Assembly (NCBI RefSeq): GCF_002068095.1
Contig: NZ_LWIG01000007.1
Span: forward strand, 808,123-872,122
Direction: 5' to 3'
Origin: Bradyrhizobium sacchari
GTDB lineage: Bacteria > Pseudomonadota > Alphaproteobacteria > Rhizobiales > Xanthobacteraceae
DNA length: 64,000 nt
A program made the position numbers and the translations under genes. Positions 50,559 to 59,374 of this stretch are shown in pieces (the stretch's first letter is position 1; each line of letters starts with the position of its first letter). The notes beneath the pieces are model-generated. The model made no database searches. It saw only the letters and a list, made by a program, of their open reading frames with translations, and was not told the DNA's origin.

Positions 50559-52477
50559 GCGAGATCGCGGCGAAGGCACCGACACGCCCGCGGCGCCGGC
50601 TGATCGTGTCGCGCCTCGTGCCCTATCTGCTGCTCCAGGCGCTGATCGTAGTCGCGACCATCCTCGGGCTGCGGCTGCTCCAGCCCAGCGACCCCGACGA
50701 TTTTGCGGTCAGCGGATTTTCCCTGCGCGAGGACGGTGCGACGCGTCCGGTCACCCTGCCGCATTTCACCTCATCGCGCTATTCGCTGGCCGATCCGCCG
50801 CTCTATACCGGGGCCTTCACGTTCCGGCGCGACGAAGCGGCCTCGGCATGGTCGGTATATCTGCCACGCTTCAGCAATGCCGTGGAGGTCGCCGTCAACG
50901 GCGTCATCGTGCTCGACTCCCGCCGCGACGCCAACGCCAACCGGCCGGACCGCAACACACCGCAGATCGCGCTGATCCCGGCGTCCTTGCTGCGCGACGG
51001 CAGCAACGAGATCACGGTGCGGCTGTTCGTATGGGGACCGCTGAAGGGCTTCCTCGACACTGTCTATGTCGGACCCGACACGGCCTTGCGGCCGGCCTAT
51101 GAGACGCGCACGCTGCTGTTCGTGACGCTCCAGGTGGTGTTCTCCGCCTGGCAGTCGATCCTCGCCGTCATCCTCGCGATCATGTGGCTGATGCGGCGGC
51201 GCGAGCCGGTTTACGGCGTGCTGGCGGTGGCGATGGTGCTCGGTGTCGTGCAGGCGTTCGTGCCGCCGCCGGTCCCCCCGGCGCTCACGCCACGTCTGGC
51301 TGCGGTCCTGCTGGCATCGGCGCCGACCGAGAGCGCGCTGATCGTCATGTTCGGCGTGCTGTTCTTCGGCTGGGGCTGGCCGCGCTACGGCGTGCTCCTG
51401 TTCGCTCCAGGCCTCATCATCTTCGTGGTCGGGCTGATCGCCGGCCCGCCGCTGCCGCGCATCCTGTTTCTCACGCTCGGCATCCCCATGGTCGGGATCT
51501 GCCTGTTCCTGATGGCCTGCGTGACCGCAACCGCGGTCGTGCGGCGGCAGGACGCTGCGAGCTTCACGATCGGCTGCGCGGTGACCATCGTGCTGACCTG
51601 CTGGGTCCACGACATGCTGTCGGTGTTCGAGATCGTGACCAACGAACGCATCTTCGTCTCGCGCCTGTCGTATTCGGCGATGCTGGTCGCGATCGGCGCC
51701 GGGCTGACCTGGCGCTTCGCCCGCGCGCTGAACCAGGTCGACAGCTTTGCCGGACAGCTCGTGGCGCGCGTGCGCGAGGCCGAGGAACGCCTGAAGGCGA
51801 GCTTTGTCCGCGAGGAGGAGCGCGCCCGCGCAGCCGCGCTCGCCAATGAGCGCACGCGGCTGATGCGCGACCTCCATGACGGCCTCGGCGGACAGCTCGT
51901 CAGCATCGTCGCGCTCTCCGAGCGCGGCCATGAGGGCGCGACCATTACGGACGCCGCCCGCGCCGCGCTGAAGGATCTGCGTCTCGTCATCGACTCCATG
52001 GACGACATCGGCGGCGACCTCATGCTCGCACTCGGCTCCTGGCGAGAACGCGCGACCGCGCAGTTGCGGCCGCACGACATTGCGCTCGACTGGCGCGTGG
52101 CGACGCCGCAAGGGCTGCCGCTGCACCCGGAACTGCGACCATGGCACGTGATCCAGATCGTGCGCATCCTCGACGAGGCCGTGACCAATGCCGTCAAGCA
52201 CGCGCAGGCCCGCAATATCACGGTCATCATCGAGACGCTCGACGGAGACCAGGGACCGTCCGGCGTGATCAGCGTAACTGACGACGGCCGCGGTTTTGCG
52301 GCTTCGGGCAATAATGAGGTCACCGGCGCGAGCCAAATCGCACGGGGCTTGCGCAACATGAGAAGCCGCGCCGCGCGATGTGGAGCGGTGCTCGATCTCA
52401 ACTCGGATGCCTCGGGCACGCGGGTGCGGCTGCAATTGCCGCAAATCTTTCCCGACAGCGACGCCGCCGGCGGCTGA
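50555..52477 (+). CDS. 7TMR-DISM-like sensor histidine kinase, HisKA_3 type
   Basis: A 640-aa kinase. TM1 at about residues 20-40; a periplasmic jelly-roll of about 150 residues (YTGAFTFRRDEAASAWSVYLPRFSNAVEVAVNGVIVLD) like the sensor of 7TMR-DISM receptors; about seven helices from residue 180 to 380; a short coiled coil (AEERLKASFVREEERARAAALANERTRL); HisKA_3 with His441 in RDLHDGLGGQ; HATPase with EAVTNAVKHAQARN. Partner of the LuxR-type regulator. The ligand is unknown; the jelly-roll suggests a carbohydrate. Confidence 0.88.
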   Translation: MSEIAAKAPTRPRRRLIVSRLVPYLLLQALIVVATILGLRLLQPSDPDDFAVSGFSLREDGATRPVTLPHFTSSRYSLADPPLYTGAFTFRRDEAASAWSVYLPRFSNAVEVAVNGVIVLDSRRDANANRPDRNTPQIALIPASLLRDGSNEITVRLFVWGPLKGFLDTVYVGPDTALRPAYETRTLLFVTLQVVFSAWQSILAVILAIMWLMRRREPVYGVLAVAMVLGVVQAFVPPPVPPALTPRLAAVLLASAPTESALIVMFGVLFFGWGWPRYGVLLFAPGLIIFVVGLIAGPPLPRILFLTLGIPMVGICLFLMACVTATAVVRRQDAASFTIGCAVTIVLTCWVHDMLSVFEIVTNERIFVSRLSYSAMLVAIGAGLTWRFARALNQVDSFAGQLVARVREAEERLKASFVREEERARAAALANERTRLMRDLHDGLGGQLVSIVALSERGHEGATITDAARAALKDLRLVIDSMDDIGGDLMLALGSWRERATAQLRPHDIALDWRVATPQGLPLHPELRPWHVIQIVRILDEAVTNAVKHAQARNITVIIETLDGDQGPSGVISVTDDGRGFAASGNNEVTGASQIARGLRNMRSRAARCGAVLDLNSDASGTRVRLQLPQIFPDSDAAGG

Positions 52478-52613
52478 AAAACCCCCTCCCCGAACGTGTG
52501 GGACGCGCGGAGAGAGGGAACGGGCCGGAGTGTTTTGCCTGCGGAGGACGGGGGGTTCGTCCGCAAGGCTCCTTTGCCCGAAACGACGCAATCAACTCAA
52601 TCGAACGAGATCA

Positions 52614-52904
52614 TCAGCGCACGCCGACGCGATTGACCGGACCGCCGCGATTCATCGGCGTGCCGGCACGAACGCCGACGCCTGGCGCGCCGACACCGGG
52701 TGTCGCGACCGCAGCCGCCGCGACCGGGGCGCCCGGTGCAACCACCGCCGCCGCCGTCGGCCGCACTACGCAGCCCTTGGGCACGCCGACGGTCTTGCAA
52801 TAGACCACGGCCTGCGCCGGGCTCGTGCCCAGCGACACCATTGCCGCACCTGCCAGCACCATGACCGTCAGCCCGGCGCTCAGCGCTCCCGCTCTTTTCG
52901 ACAT
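52614..52904 (-). CDS. Small secreted Ala/Val/Pro-rich protein
   Basis: 96 aa from ATG 52904 (GGAGAGCAAG upstream). The signal peptide runs to about SPAQA, then VVYCKTVGVPKGCVVRP with two cysteines, and a low-complexity Ala/Pro/Gly tail ending NRGGPVNRVGVR. Families of such Gly/Arg-tailed exported proteins are common in Bradyrhizobium, function unknown. Convergent with the kinase gene. Confidence 0.7.
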   Translation of the reverse strand: MSKRAGALSAGLTVMVLAGAAMVSLGTSPAQAVVYCKTVGVPKGCVVRPTAAAVVAPGAPVAAAAVATPGVGAPGVGVRAGTPMNRGGPVNRVGVR

Positions 52905-53138
52905 CTTGCTCTCCTGCTTCCCGTTCGGCGCCCGATGCAATTCACCGGGTCTCGCAGCCGACGTGCAGCCTGAATGGCAAAAGACGGGGCGCGGATACAT
53001 GCCATGAAGATGGGGGTGCAGCGGCCGAGTCGACGCGCCGATGCCATGAACATGGCATGGACCGGCACCTCGCCGTCGCGAGATGGTCCGGCCGCTTGAT
53101 CCCGAACGGGACCACCGACAATCCCAAAGAGGTGCTTT

Positions 53139-53363
53139 ATGAAGATTTCAGCTCTTGCCGCGCTGCTGCTTGCCACCACCGCCCTGCCCGCCGCAGCACA
53201 ATCCGGCCCGACGCCACAGGAGCAGATGGCCTGCCGCGGCGACGCCAGCAAGTTCTGCGCCGAGCACATCGGCAAGCCGCCGCAGATGAACGCCTGCCTG
53301 CGCGAGAACAAGTCGAAGCTTTCGGACGGCTGCCGCAAGGTCGTGGAATCGCACGGCGGCTGA
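53139..53363 (+). CDS. Secreted cysteine-rich-repeat protein
   Basis: 74 aa. Signal peptide KISALAALLLATTALPAAAQ, then a single Cys-rich unit ACRGDASKFCAEHIGKPPQMNACLRENKSKLSDGCRK with four cysteines in the spacing of the Cys_rich_FGFR (GLG1-like) repeats found in bacterial periplasmic proteins. AAAGAGG precedes the ATG. Role unknown; probably periplasmic, disulfide-bonded. Confidence 0.8.
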   Translation: MKISALAALLLATTALPAAAQSGPTPQEQMACRGDASKFCAEHIGKPPQMNACLRENKSKLSDGCRKVVESHGG

Positions 53364-53438
53364 ACCAATGGTCATTCCGGGGCGCGCCAACGGCGCGAAC
53401 CCGGAAGCTATCTCACGATGGAGATCGTCGGCTGAGCG

Positions 53439-54119
53439 CTAGTCGTCGTCTTGCCCGAACAACCTGATCTGAGGGAAGCCGCCACGCGGCCGGCCCGCAT
53501 AGTCGCGTGCATCGGAATCTTCGCGGATGTTGCGAGCCACGTCGTCCCAATCGGTACGGTCACGCATGCCGCGCGGCTCGCGGGATTCGTAGCGGTGACG
53601 TTCCGCCCAGCGCTCGCGGCGTTCGGCTCGGCGCCGTTCGGACGCGGCACGCTTCAGGTCGGAATCCCTCGCCTTCGCATAGGCATTGTCGGGCGGGGAC
53701 GCAGGCTCCGTAGATGCCTGTTGCTGCTCGGTGGACCTGACAGCCTGCGGGGGCGTTGCGGCTGCCGGCTTGGCCGGCTCAGCCGCGGCCGTCTTCGCGG
53801 GCGGGGGCGCCTGCGGTTCAGCATTCGCCTGCGTGCCGGATTTTGCGGCTTCAGGCTTTGCTTCGGCCTGAGCCGGCGCTGCGATGATCGTGCCGAAGGC
53901 TTGCGAGCCGGTCAGATATTGCACGCGCTCCGACGGCGCATTGGCCTGCGCCGGAGCGGCGGCGGCTTCGTTGCGCTGCGCCATCTTGCCGGTATCCGCG
54001 CCCTGCTTGGGCGCGATTGGATTCATGATATTGCCGGCAACGATGCCGCCGCCAAGACCAATGCCAATGGCCGCGATGATCGTTCCGGCACCGACGAAAT
54101 AGGCTGTCGAGGCGCGCAT
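53439..54119 (-). CDS. Membrane-anchored protein with charged C-terminal tail
   Basis: A 226-aa protein from ATG 54119 (AGAGGGAG upstream). Topology: one N-terminal helix, AYFVGAGTIIAAIGIGLGGGIVAGN, a long Ala/Pro/Glu-rich linker (about residues 40-140), a highly charged Arg/Glu stretch (RAASERRRAERRERWAERH), and an acidic end. No enzyme motif. Probably a periplasmic linker or cell-wall-contacting protein. An EcfG-like promoter lies 28 bases before the start. Confidence 0.7.
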   Translation of the reverse strand: MRASTAYFVGAGTIIAAIGIGLGGGIVAGNIMNPIAPKQGADTGKMAQRNEAAAAPAQANAPSERVQYLTGSQAFGTIIAAPAQAEAKPEAAKSGTQANAEPQAPPPAKTAAAEPAKPAAATPPQAVRSTEQQQASTEPASPPDNAYAKARDSDLKRAASERRRAERRERWAERHRYESREPRGMRDRTDWDDVARNIREDSDARDYAGRPRGGFPQIRLFGQDDD

Positions 54120-54146
54120 TGGTCCACTCCCTCTTTTGGGGCGGGC

Positions 54147-54172
54147 AACGCGTGGGGATTGCCAGATGTTCC
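54147..54172 (-). promoter_or_regulatory. EcfG-type general stress promoter for the 226-aa protein
   Basis: On the minus strand GGAAC (54172-54168), 17 bases, CGTT (54150-54147). The gene start is 28 bases further on. Orientation, spacing and distance match the general-stress consensus. Confidence 0.6.
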
Positions 54173-54230
54173 TGATATCAGCGGGTTCCTCAAGCGCGCT
54201 GGCGAGGCATCGCACTCTGGCTCATTGTTT

Positions 54231-54279
54231 GGGCATGATCCTTTCGGGAAACCGCTGCACACTTTTCCGGATCGTGCCC
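54231..54279. repeat. GCATGATC palindromic repeat, copy 3
   Basis: GGGCATGATCCTTTCGGGAAACCG with CTTTTCCGGATCGTGCCC repeats the layout of copies at 4452-4502 and 8418-8484: outer arms GGGCATGATC/GATCGTGCCC (one mismatch), inner GGGAAA/TTTTCC. It lies 12 bases after the stop of the next gene. Confidence 0.7.
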
Positions 54280-54290
54280 GGGAAACCGCC

Positions 54291-55022
54291 TCAGATCTGC
54301 TGTGCGACCTTCTCGAGCCCGATCAGGCGGGCGAGCTTGCGCACTTCTTCCTTCTGGTCGTCGCGCAGCTGGAACAGCAGCGGCATTGCGGCCGACTTCA
54401 ACTGCTGGACCTCATCGCAATTCGGATCGATCTGCGCGCTGGGCGGCGCGTTCGGATTCGACAACTTGTTCGCCTGGATCCTGCGCGCGACGTTGCGCAG
54501 CGCGGTCTCGACCGACGGCCAGTAATATTCCTGCGACGACGACAGCTTCAGGCGATCCTTGATGCCCGAGATCTGAACGTCGGAGAGCAGCGAATAGGAT
54601 TTCTGCGGCTGCGGCTTGGCGACGACTTTCGGCTTGGCCGGGACGTCGACAGCGGGAACCTCCGCCGCGGCGGGCGCCTCATGCGCGTTCGCTTTCGGCA
54701 TCGGGAAGTCGGACGGCGTCGCAGCGGCAAAGGCCTGGCGCAGCGGTTCGGTCAGGACCGGCGCCTGCGCGAGCTTGTCGGCGGGGACCTGAATCGGCTC
54801 GATCGCGGCCGAGGCCAGAGCGAGCGTCGGAACCAGGCGATCGGCCTTGGCGGCGCGATTGGTGGCAAGCGGCTTCGCTGGCGGAGCTTCGGTGATCATT
54901 TCGGCGCTGACGCTGGGCACGCTATCGCGACCGAGGATGGCGGTGGTGGCGGCGCCGAGGACGAGGAAACAGGTCAACACGACGATGGTGATGGCTTTGG
55001 ACAAACGCCCCTCCGCGTCCAC
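54291..55022 (-). CDS. Exported protein with LTXXQ-like helical domain
   Basis: A 243-aa protein starting at GTG 55022. One N-terminal hydrophobic segment (KAITIVVLTCFLVLGAATTAIL) acts as signal or anchor; a Pro/Ala-rich linker follows. The C-terminal 100 residues are helical: LLSDVQISGIKDRLKLSSSQEYYWPSVETALRNVARRI, then SAAMPLLFQLRDDQKEEVRKLARLIGLEKV. The pattern LSxxQxxYW resembles LTXXQ/Spy-type periplasmic proteins. Role unknown. Its leader has a 14-bp tandem duplication. Confidence 0.7.
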   Translation of the reverse strand: MDAEGRLSKAITIVVLTCFLVLGAATTAILGRDSVPSVSAEMITEAPPAKPLATNRAAKADRLVPTLALASAAIEPIQVPADKLAQAPVLTEPLRQAFAAATPSDFPMPKANAHEAPAAAEVPAVDVPAKPKVVAKPQPQKSYSLLSDVQISGIKDRLKLSSSQEYYWPSVETALRNVARRIQANKLSNPNAPPSAQIDPNCDEVQQLKSAAMPLLFQLRDDQKEEVRKLARLIGLEKVAQQI

Positions 55023-55050
55023 AACTTCAAGTCCAAAACTTCAAGTCCAA
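55023..55050. repeat. Perfect 14-bp tandem duplication at a gene start
   Basis: AACTTCAAGTCCAA occurs twice without a gap (55023-55036 and 55037-55050), and a diverged third GCTTCAAGTTCGA follows at about 55056. It lies directly before GTG 55022, within the expected ribosome-binding region. Confidence 0.8.
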
Positions 55051-55169
55051 GTGTGGCTTCAAGTTCGAGTGATCAGTGCCCGGAAACTGGGCGGTAATTA
55101 AGGCCTAACCGTGCCGTCGCGGCGGCAATCGCGCGGACTGCGGCGACATCACTGAAAAACCTAAGGAAA

Positions 55170-55418
55170 TCAGGCAGCTGCCGCCAGTTCATAGGCGTCC
55201 TGGATGTCGGCGACGATCTCGGAGGCCTCCCAGACGGCGCGCGGCTCGACCGATTGCAACGTCACGGTCCAGTTGCCGCCCCGGCGGGTGCGGGGGACGC
55301 TGACGATGTCGAAGCGCACATTGCGACACAGCGGGTGGCGGGCCAGCGCATGGGCGACGCGGACTCGGATCTCGTCCAGCGATGCCGCCGTCTTGGTGTT
55401 GAGATAATCGAAGTCCAT
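55170..55418 (-). CDS. Conserved small hypothetical protein
   Basis: 82 aa, no signal or membrane helix. It begins MDFDYLNTKTAASLDEIRVRVAHALARHPLCRNVRFDIV and has an alpha/beta pattern (helix, strand VRFDIVSVP, strand GGNWTVTLQSV, helix). The arrangement is that of a small globular protein; I do not recognise the family. Isolated gene. Confidence 0.65.
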   Translation of the reverse strand: MDFDYLNTKTAASLDEIRVRVAHALARHPLCRNVRFDIVSVPRTRRGGNWTVTLQSVEPRAVWEASEIVADIQDAYELAAAA

Positions 55419-55516
55419 CGCCTGTCCCTCTCGGTCCTGATTGGCGGCCTCGAGGGGAATTCTTGGCGGGCGATGGTTAATCTGCCGTTAAATGACGGGG
55501 TTTTGAGGTATGCGGA

Positions 55517-56512
55517 TTAACTGTGAGGGGGCGCTGAAATCGACCCATGCCGCCCACCTGCCTCGCGGTACTCCGTGATCGTCCGCGAAACGAGATCGTC
55601 AACCGCTAGCACCTCGGTCACGCCTGACGTCGAGTGCCCGCCGCTCCAGATGTCGCGCCAGCGCTTCGGCCGGTTCTCCCGCGCGGCGACGTCGATATCC
55701 TCTGCGATGTCGATCGCGCCGCGCGCCGGCAGATCGTCGGGATCGAGACCCGCGGCGACGATCGACGGCTTCAGCATGCTGGTCCGGAGACCCGTGAACG
55801 CGGTGGTGAGCAGGATGTCGTCGGCGCTGCTCTCGACCAGCATCCGCTTGTGACGGTCATCCGCCATGCTCTCGCGCGTCGCGATGAACTTCGTGCCCAT
55901 ATAGCCGAGATCACAGCCGAGCACCTCGGCCGCGTGCAACGCGCGGCCATCACTGAGGCCGCCCGCGAGCACGATGATGCCGTCATAGAACGCACGCACC
56001 GCGCGGACGAAGGCGAACGGGTTGAGCCAGCCGGTCTGTCCGCCCGCGCCCGCGGTGAGCAGGACCAGCCCGTCAGCCCCCGCTTCCGCCGCGCGCTCGG
56101 CATGGCGGATCGAGGCGACGTCCGCGAGCACCAGCGCGCCGGCGTCGTGCAGCGGCTTCAGGACCGGCGCCGGCGAGCCGACCGAGGTGATGACGATCTC
56201 CGGCTTGTGCCGCAGCAGCGCGGCGAGATCCTGCTCCAGCCGCGGATTCGAGCGGTGCACGATCAGGTTCGGACACAGCGGCGCTGCCTTGCGACCGGTC
56301 TGATCTTCGTGCTGGCGCAACCGCGCTTCGATCTCCGTGAGCCATGCCTCGAGCTGTTCTGTGCTGCGGCAATTTGCGGTGGGGAAGCTGCCGATCACAC
56401 CGTTGCGGCAGGCCGCGGCCATGAGCTCGACGCCCGACACCAGAAACATCGGCGCGGCAATCAGCGGCAGCGCAAGACGATCACGGAGATGTTGCAGTCG
56501 ATCGGATGTCAC
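55517..56512 (-). CDS. Nitronate monooxygenase family flavoprotein (paralogue 2)
   Basis: A 331-aa TIM-barrel flavoprotein from GTG 56512, placed 5 bases after AAGGAGG. It keeps the FMN elements APMFLVSGVELM, LLTAGAGGQTGWLNPFAFV, GGLSDGRALHAAEVLGCDLGYMGTKF and the loop FTGLRTSMLKPSIVAAGLDPDDLP. It is more divergent than the paralogues at 14071 and 59534. Divergent from the acyl-CoA synthetase at 56620 with only about 107 bases between the starts, so they may share control. Confidence 0.88.
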   Translation of the reverse strand: MTSDRLQHLRDRLALPLIAAPMFLVSGVELMAAACRNGVIGSFPTANCRSTEQLEAWLTEIEARLRQHEDQTGRKAAPLCPNLIVHRSNPRLEQDLAALLRHKPEIVITSVGSPAPVLKPLHDAGALVLADVASIRHAERAAEAGADGLVLLTAGAGGQTGWLNPFAFVRAVRAFYDGIIVLAGGLSDGRALHAAEVLGCDLGYMGTKFIATRESMADDRHKRMLVESSADDILLTTAFTGLRTSMLKPSIVAAGLDPDDLPARGAIDIAEDIDVAARENRPKRWRDIWSGGHSTSGVTEVLAVDDLVSRTITEYREAGGRHGSISAPPHS

Positions 56513-56619
56513 TCGCGCCTCCTTGCGCGGGCTTTGTCGTTCCATCCCGCATTCTCTGTGCTAGCGTTGCGCGCAACATTGGCACGCGAGAGGCCAGGGA
56601 CAAAGCAACGAGGAAACAT

Positions 56620-58182
56620 ATGTCCGATCCGCTCCACGCATCGTCCCCGACTTGCGCGCAGACGCTACGGGCACTGTCGCGCTATCCTGGCCGCACCGCT
56701 TTCGCCTGGCCCGGCGGATCGCTGAGCTACCAGGGCACGATCGACCTGATCGGACGTATCCAGGGCGTGTTGACGCGGCTGGGATTGCAGCCAGGCGCGC
56801 GCGTCGCCTTCCTCACCGCGAACCGCGCCGACACCTGGTGCGCCGGTGTCGCCGCGCAATTGTCGCGTCTCTGCGTGACCTGGCTGCATCCGCTGGGATC
56901 GCGAGGGGACCAGCTGTTCCAGCTCGAGGATTCCGAGGCCGAGGTGCTGGTGGTCGACGCGGCCGCCTTCCGCGAGCGGGGCGGTGAGCTCGCCGCAAGC
57001 GCGGGCCGGCTCAAGGCGGTCTTCACCATGGGGCCGGCCGACTATGGCGTCGACCTGTTGCAGGCGATCGAGATCGAAGGCCACAGCAGCGCGCGATGCC
57101 TCGCCGCCCCTGACGATCTCTCCACGCTGAACTACACCGGCGGCACGACCGGAAAATCCAAGGGCGCGCTGCGCTACCACCGCGAGAATGCCGGGGCCGT
57201 CGCCGCGATCCTTGCCGACTTCGAAATCCCGGAAGGTGCGCGCTTTCTCGCGGTCGCGCCGATCAGCCATGTTGCCGGCACGAAGGTGCTGCCGACGCTG
57301 ATGCGCGGCGGCACGGTGCACATGCTCAAAGGGTTCGATCCCGAGGCCGTGCTGGCGACGATCGCGCGCGAGCGCATCAACTTCACGCTGTTCGTGCCGA
57401 CCATGATCTATGTGCTGCTCGAACATCCCGCGCTGCGCCGGACCGACCTGTCCTCGCTCGAGCTCGTGCTCTACGGCGCCTCGGCGATGTCGCCGAGCCG
57501 GCTGGTCGAAGGCATCGAGCGTATCGGACCGGTGTTCTCGCAGCTCTACGGCCAGACCGAATGCTATCCGATCTCGGTGCTGCGCAAGGCGGATCACGAT
57601 CCCAGAACGCCGGAGCTGTTCCTGTCCTGCGGCTTTCCGACCGCGGCCTGCGAGGTCAAGCTCCTCGACGACAACGACCAGGAGGTGAAAACGGGCGAGG
57701 CCGGCGAGATCTGCGTGCGCGCCCCGCATGCGATGGCGGAGTACTGGAAGCGGCCGGACATCACCGCCGAGACGCTGAAGAACGGCTGGGTCCACACCGG
57801 CGACATCGCGCGCAAGGACGAGCGCGGCTACATGTTCATCCTCGACCGCAAGAAGGACATGATCGTCTCCGGCGGCTTCAACATCTTCCCGCGCGAGGTC
57901 GAGGACGTGCTGTCGCAGCATGCCGACGTCGCGATGGTCGCGGTCGTCGGCATCCCCGACGAGAAATGGGGCGAAGCCGTTACCGCCGTCGTCGTGCCGC
58001 GCGAGGGCGCAAGGCCCGATCCGGACGAGTTGATCAACCTCGTGAAGACGCGAAAGGGCTCGGCGCATGCGCCGAAGCAGATCCAGTTCGTCAAGCAGCT
58101 GCCGATGACCGGCGTCGGCAAGGTCGACAAGAAGGTATTGCGTGCGGGGTTCTGGAGCGGGCGGGACCGGATGGTGGGGTAA
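56620..58182 (+). CDS. AMP-forming acyl-CoA synthetase (paralogue 2)
   Basis: A 520-aa ANL enzyme from ATG 56620 (GAGGAAAC upstream). Phosphate loop NYTGGTTGKSKGAL, adenine motif YGQTECYPI, hinge DRKKDMIVSGGFNIFPREVE, and a catalytic Lys in TGVGKVDKKVLR. It resembles fatty/aromatic acid:CoA ligases. With the divergent NMO and downstream thioesterase it makes a second acid-activation module; the first is at 14071-17814. The substrate is not deducible. Confidence 0.93.
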   Translation: MSDPLHASSPTCAQTLRALSRYPGRTAFAWPGGSLSYQGTIDLIGRIQGVLTRLGLQPGARVAFLTANRADTWCAGVAAQLSRLCVTWLHPLGSRGDQLFQLEDSEAEVLVVDAAAFRERGGELAASAGRLKAVFTMGPADYGVDLLQAIEIEGHSSARCLAAPDDLSTLNYTGGTTGKSKGALRYHRENAGAVAAILADFEIPEGARFLAVAPISHVAGTKVLPTLMRGGTVHMLKGFDPEAVLATIARERINFTLFVPTMIYVLLEHPALRRTDLSSLELVLYGASAMSPSRLVEGIERIGPVFSQLYGQTECYPISVLRKADHDPRTPELFLSCGFPTAACEVKLLDDNDQEVKTGEAGEICVRAPHAMAEYWKRPDITAETLKNGWVHTGDIARKDERGYMFILDRKKDMIVSGGFNIFPREVEDVLSQHADVAMVAVVGIPDEKWGEAVTAVVVPREGARPDPDELINLVKTRKGSAHAPKQIQFVKQLPMTGVGKVDKKVLRAGFWSGRDRMVG

Positions 58183-58321
58183 ATACCCCGGAATTCTACG
58201 GTGTCGTTGTGGCCTCGGCACCACAGCACGCAACGGAGTGCGCGCCGGCGATGCTCACCCGATTGCCCGCGAATCAGGGAATCACCTAGACCGCTGATGG
58301 GGCTGGGAAGCGGAGTATCAA

Positions 58322-58420
58322 ATGAGAGTCGCTTCCTTGGAAAGTGCGTTGGCCGCGGTCACGTTGATCACGGCTATTGTTGTCGTGCTGTGGGAGATCA
58401 AGATCTTCTACGGCATGTGA
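58322..58420 (+). CDS. Very small single-pass membrane protein
   Basis: 32 codons from ATG 58322, with GGAG about eight bases upstream: MRVASLESALAAVTLITAIV runs into VVLWEIKIFYGM. The middle is one hydrophobic helix with an aromatic C-terminal end. Codon third positions are less GC-rich than neighbours, but the frame is clean and the site is good. The remainder of 58183-58546 holds nothing I can support. Too short for homology by eye. Confidence 0.45.
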   Translation: MRVASLESALAAVTLITAIVVVLWEIKIFYGM

Positions 58421-58546
58421 ACTGGCAGGACGCTGGCGTCGAACAAGAGGCCTCCGGACAAGAAGAGGTTCGCGACCAGGGCATCCCTTCCGCGGCGGCG
58501 GAAGCTGCCATTCAATTGGCTCCCCACGTGAGCACGGCCAAAGCCG

Positions 58547-59326
58547 TCATGCCCCCCGCTTCTCGATCACCAGACTCTGCACCGCGCGGCCGAAATAGCC
58601 CTGCCGGTCAGCGAGCCGTGACATCGCAAGGCCCGCACCGTCAGGGCCGATCCAGGAGTCGCCGTCGAGCAGGATCCACTCGCCGACCGGCTGGCGCGCA
58701 AAGCTCACGGTGAGATCGGCGTTGATGAAGGTCCAGGCGCGGAAATCGAGCGTCGAGGCGGTGCCGTTGGAGAAGTCGGCGGCGACCACGGCGCGCATCG
58801 CCTGCGAGATCGCTTCGCCCTCGATCAGGGGATGGTCGACGCGAAACCAGATTGCGCCGGCGCCGGCCTGGCCGAAGCGGCCGCGCGCAGCGCGCATCGA
58901 GACCGACCGCACGAACGGACTGGTTTCGGCATGACCGTCCTCCACAAGCGAGTCCTCCGGAGACGGGAGGGTGGCCGGCAGCTCCTTGATCTCGTCCGGC
59001 AGCGCCTGCGTCTGGCGCCTGATCTTGAGCACGGTGGCACCGACCACCTGCACTCCGTCGGCAAGCAGTCTGATCTCGCAGAGCTGGATTTTGCGGCCCT
59101 CGCGCAGCACCTCGCTCTCAATCGTGAGCGGCGCTACCGGGACCGGCCGCATCAAATCGATCGTGACGCGCGCGATGTCCATCGCCACGGGGGTCGGAAT
59201 GCGCTCGGCCGCCCATGTCACCAGCGAGGCCGGCGCCGAGCCGTGCTGCATGCGCCGGTCCCACGGACCGGCAGCGTCCGGGCTGGTAACGACGCTGTTG
59301 CCGTCGATGCGATAGATGGGGGGCAT
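58547..59326 (-). CDS. Acyl-CoA thioesterase domain protein, double hotdog
   Basis: A 259-aa protein (ATG 59326, or GTG one codon earlier). Two hotdog units: residues about 20-110 (GSAPASLVTWAAERIPTPVAMDIARVTIDLMRPVP) and about 140-255 (FRAWTFINADLTVSFARQPVGEWILLDGDSWIGPDG). This is the TesB-like thioesterase family layout. It would hydrolyse acyl-CoA or act as a recycling enzyme for the adjacent synthetase. Same strand as NMO paralogue 3, which lies upstream of it with a repeat between. Confidence 0.85.
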   Translation of the reverse strand: MPPIYRIDGNSVVTSPDAAGPWDRRMQHGSAPASLVTWAAERIPTPVAMDIARVTIDLMRPVPVAPLTIESEVLREGRKIQLCEIRLLADGVQVVGATVLKIRRQTQALPDEIKELPATLPSPEDSLVEDGHAETSPFVRSVSMRAARGRFGQAGAGAIWFRVDHPLIEGEAISQAMRAVVAADFSNGTASTLDFRAWTFINADLTVSFARQPVGEWILLDGDSWIGPDGAGLAMSRLADRQGYFGRAVQSLVIEKRGA

Positions 59327-59374
59327 CACTCAAATCCCTGTTGGCTGAAATGCACGGAGCACCAAAAACAGGCG

